Origin: an uncultured Lachnospira sp. | Lineage (GTDB): Bacteria; Bacillota; Clostridia; Lachnospirales; Lachnospiraceae | Assembly: GCA_934343805.1 (NCBI GenBank) | Contig: CAKRIN010000001.1 | Location: forward strand, 1-64,000 | Direction: 5' to 3' | DNA length: 64,000 nucleotides | Part shown: one piece after another, positions 46,252 to 55,094 of the stretch | Position numbering within the stretch: position 1 is the stretch's first letter | Layout: each line of letters opens with the position of its first letter | Position numbers and translations under genes: made by a program | Notes under the pieces: model-generated | What the model saw: only the letters and a program-made list of their open reading frames with translations | Database searches by the model: none | Told to the model about the DNA's origin: nothing

Positions 46252-48333
46252 TTAATTAGAATTTTTATCCTGAACCCTACGGGTTTCATTATATGTCCCC
46301 TTTATTTTGTCAATCTTAACTGAGTTCATTAACAAAGCAACATATCTTTCATCTCCGTCAAATGAGGCATCTGGAAGAGACAGATTAATCTTGATTTTAC
46401 CTTTTCCTTTAACCATATCAGCAGGAACTCTTATATTCAGTGTTTCCTCCTCAACAAGATACCAGCTAAGAAATTCATCATTAATAGTAACTCCTACATG
46501 CTCTTTTGGCAGCTGTATCTTATTCAGTTTAAAATAAATGTATAATTCATCATCATCATTATAATCAAGTGGTATTGACATTTCAAATTCATCTCCACTT
46601 GTCCAGGTCTGTCCGGCTTCACTCTTTCCAAGTCCCTTAGTAACATAAGCTGTCGCAGTTCCTTCTACATTAAACAGCAGCTCTGTGCCAAGAGTATACT
46701 CTTTAGCATCTGCTGAAAACAATTTAAATGTTCTTCCAGTCTCGTTAATCTGTGCATTGTCAGGTAAAGCACCTGTTATTTTATACTCGACCGCCTTATT
46801 AGACTTTTTATCCTGATAATAAAATAATCTTTCCTTATTATCTCCATTACCTATCTCATCAATGCTCTTTATTCCATCTGGATCTTCACTTCCAAGCATT
46901 TTCATTAATGTAGGCTGTATGTTTTCATAAGATACAGGAGTATTGTCTACAGTAAATTCTGAAGTTTTATTTCCATCCTTAACAAGCAATACCGGATTAC
47001 ATTCTATTCCATATGCACCATGATCTGCAAGAATAATAATCTTTGCATCATCATATATACCAAGCTTTTTCATCTGTTCAAAGTATTCATTAAGAATGGT
47101 CATTACTCCCATCTCCTGTTCTTCAAGAGATGTTTCCTTATTGCTCATTGTTGCATCTGCTTTAAGCTTAAAAGGTCCATGCGCCCCATTAAGGTGATAT
47201 ACACGGAAAGCCTTATCTTTAATAGTAGTCAGTTTATTACTGCAAAGCTGTTCATAAAATATATCATCATCCAGCTGATAACAGCTCTTATCAGCCTTAC
47301 TGTTTAATGCTGCCTTATCAAAATCACCTGAATACATCCACACATATTTTTTCAAAATGTGTGGAGCATACTGACATGCTGTAAACTGGTACATTTTCTC
47401 TCCAAGAATCTTATAATTATGTACCTCTTTTTTCCCATTATACAGATTAGCTATGTTAATGTCTGCATCAGATGGTGCAAATGTATTTTCTGTATATATT
47501 CTTGAATCATAACCTTTTTCATCAAGTATCTTATATGTATCACACTCATCAAATGAATCATTGATATAATCACTATACTTGCCTTCTGATGTATATGGCT
47601 TTCCTGTAAGCAGATTAGGTATTGCAAGAACCGTCCTTGTACTGCCACCCACTGTATCAGGATAATATGTAAAATCCTTAAACAGTTCTTTATACTCTGT
47701 ATGAGCATCTAAAAGTCTGGCAAAATCTCCTGATTCATAGCAATCCAGAACAAACATTATTACATTTTCATTCTCTGATAATGTGTATTTGCCCTCATTA
47801 GTGAATATATATTCTCCATTATTCTGAGTCTTTGGCTTCATTCCAAGCACAAGAACAACCAGTGTTACTATCTGTATTCCAATTATCCACAACGAACCAT
47901 ATTTACTGACAAGTTCTGATATTTTAGGCTTAATAAACTTGAGGATTACAGGAACAGCTATACATACAATCCATATAGCAGTATCCCATATAGCCACAGA
48001 TTTGTAATTAGACCATACAACCTTTTCTCCATTAAGTGTTCCATAGTTCACGTTAATATAATTACCCTGAATATATAAAGCAAGTGATATTCCAAATAAT
48101 ACAGTCGTAATCCATGAAGAAGCTTTCTTGGGTACAACAGCAATCACTATCAAAGGAACCACTATAAACACCAGTGTCATCACTATGCATATTCCTATAA
48201 TATCCTTAAAGTTAAAGAAAAACTCTGATGCATTATTAATATATAACTGGACCGGTCCAAAAAAGCCCATCATAAACCCAAACATCACAACAGGAATTAT
48301 TGCTTTAACTATCTTATCTTTAATATTTCTCAT
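46252..48333 (-). CDS. Sulfatase-fold membrane protein (LtaS/EptA-like)
   Basis: A 693-residue protein with about five membrane helices in the first 190 residues, then an extracellular alkaline-phosphatase-superfamily domain. Clear parts are VIMFVLDCYESGDF (where the usual nucleophile Thr is not obvious), YHLNGAHGP and ILADHGAYG. The last 150 residues look like a beta-rich domain. Related enzymes add phosphoglycerol or phosphoethanolamine to envelope polymers. The Asp-Cys-Tyr-Glu-Ser sequence at the expected metal/nucleophile site is unusual, so activity should not be assumed. It stands alone with a terminator after it. Confidence 0.75.
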   Translation of the reverse strand: MRNIKDKIVKAIIPVVMFGFMMGFFGPVQLYINNASEFFFNFKDIIGICIVMTLVFIVVPLIVIAVVPKKASSWITTVLFGISLALYIQGNYINVNYGTLNGEKVVWSNYKSVAIWDTAIWIVCIAVPVILKFIKPKISELVSKYGSLWIIGIQIVTLVVLVLGMKPKTQNNGEYIFTNEGKYTLSENENVIMFVLDCYESGDFARLLDAHTEYKELFKDFTYYPDTVGGSTRTVLAIPNLLTGKPYTSEGKYSDYINDSFDECDTYKILDEKGYDSRIYTENTFAPSDADINIANLYNGKKEVHNYKILGEKMYQFTACQYAPHILKKYVWMYSGDFDKAALNSKADKSCYQLDDDIFYEQLCSNKLTTIKDKAFRVYHLNGAHGPFKLKADATMSNKETSLEEQEMGVMTILNEYFEQMKKLGIYDDAKIIILADHGAYGIECNPVLLVKDGNKTSEFTVDNTPVSYENIQPTLMKMLGSEDPDGIKSIDEIGNGDNKERLFYYQDKKSNKAVEYKITGALPDNAQINETGRTFKLFSADAKEYTLGTELLFNVEGTATAYVTKGLGKSEAGQTWTSGDEFEMSIPLDYNDDDELYIYFKLNKIQLPKEHVGVTINDEFLSWYLVEEETLNIRVPADMVKGKGKIKINLSLPDASFDGDERYVALLMNSVKIDKIKGTYNETRRVQDKNSN

Positions 48334-48425
48334 AAATTCTTTCCTATTCTCTTAATAATATAAAGTCACTAGAGTAGTTTACCACATACTTATTTTTAAT
48401 CAAGTATAATTTCGTATTAATATTA

Positions 48426-48460
48426 AATGCTGCCACACAACAAAGTTGCACAGCAGCATT
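48426..48460 (-). terminator. Terminator after the repeat surface protein
   Basis: AATGCTGC (48426-48433) pairs with GCAGCATT (48453-48460), and inside TTGTG/TGCAAC can extend the stem. It is followed by TAATATTA on the minus strand, with only a weak T-run. Confidence 0.6.
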
Positions 48461-48480
48461 AATCACATCTTAATCTTTAA

Positions 48481-50367
48481 TTATTTATCAGACTTTTTCT
48501 TATTAATCACAACAACTGTTCCAAAGGCTATAACAGCCACAACAAGAATAACTACATATATACCAGCATGACTGTTATCTCCAGTTGTAACCAGTTCTTC
48601 ATCCGCTGCTACCTCTGGTGAATCACCTTTTGTTTCAGGATCTCCTGCTGCAACAAGTTCTTCATCTGCTGCCACTTCAGCGCTTCCTCCAGCAATCAGC
48701 CTTGTACTATCAGAACTGCTTGTACTATCAGAACCGCCTGTACTATTGCTGCTATTAGAGATATTTGAGTCTGATGTTACTCCAGTACCTGATGTATTTG
48801 ATCCTGATGTTACTCCAGTACCTGATGTAATTCCAGCGCCTGATGAGGCATTAGAACCAGATATATTACTATCACTGCCTCCATTGCTGCTATTTGTTGC
48901 TGAACTTTCCTTTATGCTTTCCCTCTCGCTCTCTGCCTGGCTTTCCTTTATGCTTTCTCTTTCACTCTCTGCCTGGCTTTCCTTTATGCTTTCTCTTTCA
49001 CTCTCTGCCTGGCTTTCTCTTATACTTTCTCTTTCACTCTCTGCCTGGCTTTCTCTTATACTTTCTCTTTCGCTCTCCGCCTGGCTTTCTCTTATACTTT
49101 CTCTTTCACTCTCTGCCTGGCTTTCTCTTATGCTTTCTCTTTCGCTCTCCGCCTGGCTTTCTCTTATACTTTCTCTTTCACTCTCTGCCTGGCTTTCCTT
49201 TATGCTTTCTCTTTCGCTCTCCGCCTGGCTTTCTCTTATACTTTCTCTTTCACTCTCTGCCTGGCTTTCCTTTATGCTCTCCTGTATACTCTCTTCGTTA
49301 TTATCTGACTGGCTTTCATTTACATCAGCACTTTCACTTTCCGCCTGAGTTGTTTCCTGTTCATACGCATCTGATATAAAATGCATCTGACCATTTAAAT
49401 TAACAAATGTTTTTGCAATTACCCTTCCATTGCATGTATTTTCAAGCTCAACATCTGAATCTGGCGCAACAACAATTCCACATACTTCAGCAATTTTTAC
49501 TTTTCCCTTAACATCAACTGCATTCATTATAACTGTCTGGGCAATATCACAATCTTTAAGGCTAGCTGAGTTAGTATTATTAATTGTCATTCTTTTAATA
49601 GCAAGATCACCATCTGCATCAAGGAAATTAATTATTACAAACTGTCCATCAGCCTTATTAACCACATCTATCTTATCCTGAAATTCAGTAACATTACCAA
49701 CGTGAAGATTAACCACAACAATCTGTTTGTCCTTCTTTGATGCAAGGTCTATTTTAATTTTATTATCAGCATTATCAATCACTATATCTGCTTCATCATC
49801 AGACATAGATGCATACTTTCTAAATGTTTCTGCCACTTTCTGTCTGGCAGCAGTAACATCCATATAATCTGGTACATAATATATCTTTATAAAATCCCTG
49901 CAATTAGCAATATTAATAACAGCACCTGTCCTGTCGGTTAATGAATCACCCTCTAATGCATATATCTTTGATTCATCAGGACGATAATCATAATTAAATC
50001 CAAGAACAAGATTATCAAATGTTTCTTTATCAATCTGCATAAGAGATGTATCATCTATATTTCTTATATATGTAGTTCCCATACTCTTATCAAATACTGA
50101 CCAGCTGTAATAATTAGCTGTTGAATGTAACATATTAACAGCAAAGTTAGTCTGATTATGATTATTATTAGTAAATTCCTCTGCCACAACTCCATATGGC
50201 TTAGCCGTTCCCAAAAGTTTCTCTAATACATCCTGCGTCTTAGAATATGCTCCTGCTTTCATTGAACTTCCAATGACAACTGAACCCGCAACAAGTACAC
50301 CTGCCATAGCCGCCGCTGCAATCTTCTTAACCCCTGCATTAAGTCTGACAAACTTTTTAAAATTCAT
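48481..50367 (-). CDS. Surface protein, choice-of-anchor-A-like domain plus Ser/Glu repeats
   Basis: A 628-residue exported protein. It has a signal peptide (KKIAAAAMAGVLVAGSVVIG, about residues 14-45), an N-terminal domain of about 280 residues resembling choice-of-anchor A modules (ending CGIVVAPDSDVELE, NGRVIAKTFVNLNG), about ten 12-residue repeats of the type ESIRESQAESER, a Gly/Ser/Thr-rich linker, and a C-terminal membrane helix with KKKSDK. Before the helix lies LVTTGD, a possible non-standard sorting motif in place of LPXTG. Start 50367 follows GGAGG; the longer frame overlaps that site. Likely an adhesin-like stalk; ligand unknown. Confidence 0.82.
   Translation of the reverse strand: MNFKKFVRLNAGVKKIAAAAMAGVLVAGSVVIGSSMKAGAYSKTQDVLEKLLGTAKPYGVVAEEFTNNNHNQTNFAVNMLHSTANYYSWSVFDKSMGTTYIRNIDDTSLMQIDKETFDNLVLGFNYDYRPDESKIYALEGDSLTDRTGAVINIANCRDFIKIYYVPDYMDVTAARQKVAETFRKYASMSDDEADIVIDNADNKIKIDLASKKDKQIVVVNLHVGNVTEFQDKIDVVNKADGQFVIINFLDADGDLAIKRMTINNTNSASLKDCDIAQTVIMNAVDVKGKVKIAEVCGIVVAPDSDVELENTCNGRVIAKTFVNLNGQMHFISDAYEQETTQAESESADVNESQSDNNEESIQESIKESQAESERESIRESQAESERESIKESQAESERESIRESQAESERESIRESQAESERESIRESQAESERESIRESQAESERESIRESQAESERESIKESQAESERESIKESQAESERESIKESSATNSSNGGSDSNISGSNASSGAGITSGTGVTSGSNTSGTGVTSDSNISNSSNSTGGSDSTSSSDSTRLIAGGSAEVAADEELVAAGDPETKGDSPEVAADEELVTTGDNSHAGIYVVILVVAVIAFGTVVVINKKKSDK
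48905..49283 (-). repeat. 36-nt tandem repeat array, about ten copies
   Basis: The in-frame repeat encodes ESI(K/R)ESQAESER. Units differ at a few positions: ATGCTTTC versus ATACTTTC, and ACTCTCT versus GCTCTCC, with versions partly alternating, which suggests duplication of one- and two-unit blocks. The array is free of stops on both strands, which explains long antisense frames there. Confidence 0.95.
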
Positions 50368-50501
50368 TATTTCCTCCATAATTCCTTAATAAATTCATTT
50401 CTGAACAGTAACTATATTTCTCTCCCAAATCGTATGATATCACTGGTACAGAAGTACTACTTCCCTCTTTTGGGGGTATTTTAATAAATATAATAAAAAA
50501 A

Positions 50502-50540
50502 TCCGTATGAAACGCCTTTCAGACCGGCACTTCATACGGA
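50502..50540 (-). terminator. Terminator after leuA
   Basis: TCCGTATGAA (50502-50511) pairs perfectly with TTCATACGGA (50531-50540). On the minus strand a T7 run (50501-50495) follows. Confidence 0.85.
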
Positions 50541-50560
50541 CTTATATAAATTAATATATT

Positions 50561-52222
50561 TTATGCTTCAAGACTTCTGTTCATTGCAGACTCTAATGCA
50601 TCTATAGATGCTCTTATAATATCATGGTCAATACCAATACCAAAGTAACTCTTTCCATCTTCTCCTGTTATTCCAACATATGCAATAGCACTTGAATCTG
50701 ATCCCTTCTTTAATGAATGTTCTTCATAGCAGAATATATCGCATGGTTTTCCAAAATGATCTGCAAGCGCATTGCTTACCGCATCAAGACGGCCATTTCC
50801 ACCTGCTTCTATATTCTTTCTCTCTCCATTCTGTTCAACTGTTACTACAGTCTGAATTCCATCAATCTGCTTAAAATGGACTTCTGTAATCTTAAATATT
50901 GGTGTATGTTTCTTATATCTTCTTTCAAATATCTCAAGGACTTCATCTGCAGAAAGCTCCTTATGATTAACGTCTGAAACATCTTTAACTGCATATCCAA
51001 GATCTTCTCTCATAGCCTTAGGAACAATCATTCCGTAATTATGTTCAAGAACATAAGCAACACCACCCTTACCAGACTGACTGTTAATTCTGATAACATC
51101 TGAATCATATGTACGGCCAACATCTTCAGGATTAATAGGAAGATATGGAACTGTCCATTTATTAGGATCATTCTCTATTCTATAATGCATTCCTTTAGAT
51201 ATAGCATCCTGATGAGAGCCTGAGAAAGCTGCAAATACAAGCTTTCCGCACCATGGATGACGTTCATCGATATTCATCTGAGTAAGTCTTTCAAATACCT
51301 CTGCAAGATGTGGCATATCAGAAAGATCAAGTTCAGGATTAACCCCCTGCATATACATATTCATTGCAAGTGTAATGATATCAACATTACCAGTTCTCTC
51401 TCCATTGCCAAAAAGTGTTCCCTCAATTCTGTCTGCACCAGCAAGAAGTCCTAACTCAGCATCAGCAACACCCGTTGAACGATCATTATGTGGATGAAGA
51501 GATATAATAACATTCTCTCTGTTATGCATATTTTTAGACATATATTCAATCTGGCTTGCAAACACATGTGGAAGTGACATCTCAACTGTTGCAGGAAGAT
51601 TAATAATACACTTCTTATCAGGAGTTGGCTGCCATATATCAACTACGGCATTGCACACTTCAAGTGCATATTCTGGTTCTGTTCCTGTAAAGCTCTCCGG
51701 GCTGTATTCAAAGAGGAAATTTCCACCATCGGCTTCAGCAAGTTCCTTTAATAACTTAGCTCCATCAATAGCAATCTGCTTAACCTCTTCCTTAGATTTC
51801 TTAAATACCTGTTCTCTCTGTGCTAAAGATGTAGAATTATACACATGTACAATAGCTCTTGGGGCACCCTTTACCGCCTCAAATGTTTTCTTAATGATAT
51901 GTGGTCTTGCCTGTGTAAGAACCTGAATTGTAACATCATCTGGAATCATATCTTTCTCTATAAGAGTACGGCAGAATTCATATTCTGTCTCTGATGCAGC
52001 TGGAAAACCAATTTCAATTTCCTTAAACCCTACCTCTACAAGCATCTTAAAAAATTCAAGCTTTTCATTAAGGCTCATTGGCTCTACAAGTGCCTGATTT
52101 CCATCCCTTAAATCTACAGAACACCATATAGGTGCCTTATCAACATATTCCTTGTTTACCCAGTCATTACACTTTACGGGTGGCATAAAATAGCCTCTTT
52201 CGTACTGTCTGTAATCAAACAT
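50561..52222 (-). CDS. leuA: 2-isopropylmalate synthase (long, LeuA type 2)
   Basis: First committed step of leucine synthesis: condenses acetyl-CoA with 2-ketoisovalerate. The 553 residues contain the DRE-TIM barrel (SVDLRDGNQAL, HPHNDRSTGVADAE, GTLFGNGERTGN) and the C-terminal LeuA allosteric dimer domain. The N-terminal extension (MFDYRQYERGYFMPP) matches the longer, type 2 LeuA proteins. GGAGG precedes the ATG. Expression is controlled by the leucine T-box upstream. leuBCD are not in the window. Confidence 0.95.
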   Translation of the reverse strand: MFDYRQYERGYFMPPVKCNDWVNKEYVDKAPIWCSVDLRDGNQALVEPMSLNEKLEFFKMLVEVGFKEIEIGFPAASETEYEFCRTLIEKDMIPDDVTIQVLTQARPHIIKKTFEAVKGAPRAIVHVYNSTSLAQREQVFKKSKEEVKQIAIDGAKLLKELAEADGGNFLFEYSPESFTGTEPEYALEVCNAVVDIWQPTPDKKCIINLPATVEMSLPHVFASQIEYMSKNMHNRENVIISLHPHNDRSTGVADAELGLLAGADRIEGTLFGNGERTGNVDIITLAMNMYMQGVNPELDLSDMPHLAEVFERLTQMNIDERHPWCGKLVFAAFSGSHQDAISKGMHYRIENDPNKWTVPYLPINPEDVGRTYDSDVIRINSQSGKGGVAYVLEHNYGMIVPKAMREDLGYAVKDVSDVNHKELSADEVLEIFERRYKKHTPIFKITEVHFKQIDGIQTVVTVEQNGERKNIEAGGNGRLDAVSNALADHFGKPCDIFCYEEHSLKKGSDSSAIAYVGITGEDGKSYFGIGIDHDIIRASIDALESAMNRSLEA

Positions 52223-52286
52223 TCCTAAACCTCCATTAAAATAATATGTGTTCTTAATAAGTAAAAGCCCTAATTAAAGCAAGCAT

Positions 52287-52585
52287 AAAAAAATCTTTCG
52301 TCTATGGACACTAATGTCCAAAGAGACGAAAGATATATCATCCTACGCGTTACCACTCTTCTTCATAGCTATGCTATGCACTCACTGAATACGTACATCT
52401 CTGTATTATATTCTGTCCACTATAACGGTTGGCATCCGGCTACTCCTACTTCTCATTAATAATGATTTCAGGTAACAGCTCCAAGGCGAGTTCAATAAGT
52501 TCCTTCCACTGCCTCACACCACCCGGCAGCTCTCTGACTCTGGTTCTTACCTAATAGTCCTCTTCACAGCATTTACTTATTATCT
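52287..52585 (-). promoter_or_regulatory. Leucine T-box riboswitch of leuA
   Basis: On the minus strand stem I elements (AGAGAGCTG, GGTGGTGTGAGGCAG) lead to GAACTCGCC...GGAGCTG, where the specifier CTC (52500-52498) codes for Leu. The T-box sequence AGAGTGGTAACGCG lies near 52359-52346. It is followed by the terminator hairpin (52334-52293) and a T7 run. Uncharged tRNA-Leu would stabilise the antiterminator and allow leuA transcription. The specifier was assigned by comparison with known T-box layouts. Confidence 0.93.
52293..52334 (-). terminator. T-box regulatory terminator
   Basis: ATCTTTCGTCTC... pairs with ...AGACGAAAGAT, with TGGACATTAGTGTCCA at the apex, followed by TTTTTTT on the minus strand. 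It competes with the antiterminator formed by the T-box sequence. Confidence 0.9.
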
Positions 52586-53950
52586 TCGTTTATTATAATT
52601 GCCATGTTTCATAAAGTCAAGCAAAAATTCCAGTTCATCATCAGAAACATTTTTATCTGAGTATCTGGCTTTCTCATACTCAGTTGTTATTCTGCCTGCA
52701 TACTGTTCATCAGAAGTAATATTTCCTCTTGTAATATCCTCTGGCTGCATACTGGCAAGTTTATCCATAGATAGTCCATTCTTTTTATTGTTACGGACTA
52801 CTGCTTTCTTAAATGCCTTTCTATATTGCAGATTAACCGGCAGGCTGTTTTTTTGTTCATTGTCTTTTTCTTTTCTCAGCCTGTGCTCTTGTTTTCTGTC
52901 TCTGCCAATAAACTCTATTTTATCACCATTTTCATCCTTGGCTTCTTTAAACTTTTTAGTATACCTGTATATCAGATATATTGTAAGTGCCAGCAATGCA
53001 ATTATCACAACGACTGCAAAAGCCGTAAACAAAGCCCCCATAACAGGATTATCATCAAACTCCATTGTCTCTGGTGCAACTCCGTCCCCTTCACTTTCAG
53101 TCTGTGTAGGTGTTTCAACATATTTAACTTCTTCATCTTTCTCACGCATTATTGCAAGCAGGAACTTCAATATGTATTTTAACGCGTACATTATGCCAGC
53201 TTCGGCTATAGAAAATATATTACCATAACGTCCCTGATAGAACACTACCATACCTGCTATCATTAACATTGATATAACAGCTGTCATTATGACATTAATT
53301 TTTATCATTCTTTTCGCTGGAAACTCTGATTTTCCAACATTGCTTAAAAACAGCTCATTAAGTGCCTTAACCTGATTACCTGCAAATGTGAGAAGAATAA
53401 ATACCACAAAAAAGAATACCTCACAACCCACAAGCACGCTGCTGTCAGCCTGCCCACCAATTATGCATCCCGCAACCATAATGGCGCAGTAATATACCGG
53501 TACGCTTTCTTGCGCCTGAAGGATAGCTTTTTTCTCATCTTTTCCAATGTCATCAATACCATTGCCATATTGCGACATATTCATATATTCCATTTTCCGT
53601 ACATTTGCAAATCTTATGCTCATTGACCTTATGCATACAGCCAGATTACATACAACATACGCAGTCACTTCAGCATCTGTTCTTCCAGCAATAACAGCCA
53701 TGACAATAAATATTCCATGAATCAGCGCAAACAGAAAAAATGCTTTTATATACTTTCTTGCAAAATACGACACTATAACCGGTATACACATCATTAATAC
53801 ATATGTCATATAATCTGCCGGTTTTCTTGTTATTCCAAGTATCACCATTGCAGAAAAAGCCATAAATACAATACACTGATTGAGGATTTCAATTACTGAC
53901 CTTGTTATCCTTAATTGTCTGTTACCAGAAATGGTTCCTGACCTATCCAT
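52580..53950 (-). CDS. Membrane protein with DUF4129-like tail, MoxR operon
   Basis: A 456-residue protein with about eight membrane helices in two groups, an acidic extracellular or loop segment (about 285-305), one more helix (about 310-335), and a cytoplasmic tail with RKAFKKAVVRNNKKNG and ITTEYEKARYSDK, which resembles the DUF4129 region of proteins found with MoxR and DUF58. Start 53950 follows GAGGAG; the longer frame is not supported. It is third in the operon after DUF58. The usual transglutaminase domain is missing. Function unknown. Confidence 0.78.
   Translation of the reverse strand: MDRSGTISGNRQLRITRSVIEILNQCIVFMAFSAMVILGITRKPADYMTYVLMMCIPVIVSYFARKYIKAFFLFALIHGIFIVMAVIAGRTDAEVTAYVVCNLAVCIRSMSIRFANVRKMEYMNMSQYGNGIDDIGKDEKKAILQAQESVPVYYCAIMVAGCIIGGQADSSVLVGCEVFFFVVFILLTFAGNQVKALNELFLSNVGKSEFPAKRMIKINVIMTAVISMLMIAGMVVFYQGRYGNIFSIAEAGIMYALKYILKFLLAIMREKDEEVKYVETPTQTESEGDGVAPETMEFDDNPVMGALFTAFAVVVIIALLALTIYLIYRYTKKFKEAKDENGDKIEFIGRDRKQEHRLRKEKDNEQKNSLPVNLQYRKAFKKAVVRNNKKNGLSMDKLASMQPEDITRGNITSDEQYAGRITTEYEKARYSDKNVSDDELEFLLDFMKHGNYNKRR
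52592..52620 (-). promoter_or_regulatory. leuA promoter inside the upstream gene
   Basis: TTGACT (52620-52615), 17 bases, consensus TATAAT (52597-52592) on the minus strand. It lies within the last 41 bases of the membrane-protein gene ending at 52580. The start would be near 52585, right where the T-box begins. Confidence 0.75.
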
Positions 53951-53963
53951 AAATCGTCTCCTC

Positions 53964-55094
53964 TTAATTAACACTCCATCCCACAGGCTCCACATTACAG
54001 CTATCAAGTGTGTATTCACATCCCGGAAGATGAGGTACAATCCACACAAAGCTTTGTGGCTCCTGTATTATCCGTGATATTATCATTTGAAGCTTCTTTC
54101 TTCTGCTTGATGATATCATCACATATATACAATCCGTAAAATCACTGTCCACACAGTCTTCTACTCTTTTCTTCAGTGTATCCGCATACTCTTCCATAGA
54201 AATATGTGTATCGATTCTTGCAAGTGCAGTATTAATATAATTAAGATGTCCTGCTCCTGCTCCTTTTCGCACTATTGTCTGCTCTTTGGTATCAGTATCA
54301 CATCCATTGCATATCATCGATACATTAATTCCCTGTGAAATGAGTATTTCTGATAATCCTGCTGCAATGCTTATTGCCTCTTCATCAATGGTGTCGTATC
54401 TTAACGCCCCATCCTCTTCCAGATTAAGAAGTATGCATACGTTACGGCTAACAGATTCATCATATTCATTAACCATCAGCGAGCCTGTTTTCCCTGTTGC
54501 CTTCCAGTTAACATTCTTAAGGCTGTCATTACTTGTATAATCTCTTATGCCCCTGAACACAAACGGATCATCCATAAGATATTTCCTGCGTTGTACTTCA
54601 CCTGTTACTCTTGTATTAACTGCTCTTAGCTGTTTCATATCAGCCACTTTCGGATATACAGTAATCTGACAATCGTTATCATATTTTATAACATTTATTT
54701 CATTCATAAATGGTCCGGAAAATGTTATCTCCAGCCCGGATATTCTAAACACACCTCTTTTGGTACATTTTAATGGTATTCTTCTCGTTATTCTCTGATT
54801 AGATAAGAATGAAAACACATCATTTCTATATACTTTATCTGATACACTTGAATTAGTATCAGCATCTGTAAACTGTAATTCTCTTCCAATCTGAAACTTA
54901 AGATTAACACATGGTAATGGAAGTACTTTCGCATTGGTAACAATCTCTGTCAGATAAATAGTCTCGTCTTTAACGGCATGTTTTTTGTCAAATCTGACAT
55001 CCACAGATAACTCCTTATCCCAGTTATGACGAAACACCTGCTTTACTATTATATATACTATAAGTACACCCAGCAGCATAAACAATACATTCAT
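53964..55094 (-). CDS. DUF58 domain-containing protein
   Basis: The 376-residue protein has one or two N-terminal membrane helices, a beta-rich region, and the DUF58 core around FRGIRDYTSNDSLKNVNWKA followed by LMVNEYDES. DUF58 proteins nearly always pair with MoxR ATPases and are thought to be their partner or substrate in assembling or activating envelope complexes. The start base coincides with the last base of the MoxR stop, so translation is tightly coupled. Confidence 0.9.
   Translation of the reverse strand: MNVLFMLLGVLIVYIIVKQVFRHNWDKELSVDVRFDKKHAVKDETIYLTEIVTNAKVLPLPCVNLKFQIGRELQFTDADTNSSVSDKVYRNDVFSFLSNQRITRRIPLKCTKRGVFRISGLEITFSGPFMNEINVIKYDNDCQITVYPKVADMKQLRAVNTRVTGEVQRRKYLMDDPFVFRGIRDYTSNDSLKNVNWKATGKTGSLMVNEYDESVSRNVCILLNLEEDGALRYDTIDEEAISIAAGLSEILISQGINVSMICNGCDTDTKEQTIVRKGAGAGHLNYINTALARIDTHISMEEYADTLKKRVEDCVDSDFTDCIYVMISSSRRKKLQMIISRIIQEPQSFVWIVPHLPGCEYTLDSCNVEPVGWSVN

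Noticed and set aside
48905..49283. CRISPR-like periodic repeat
   Set aside because: Units are contiguous, in frame and without spacers; it is a coding tandem repeat.
48746..49379. Two long plus-strand reading frames (up to 200 codons) over the surface-protein repeats
   Set aside because: They are shadows of the stop-free 36-nt repeat and encode low-complexity Leu/Ser/Phe strings; the minus-strand frame has signal peptide, domain and anchor.
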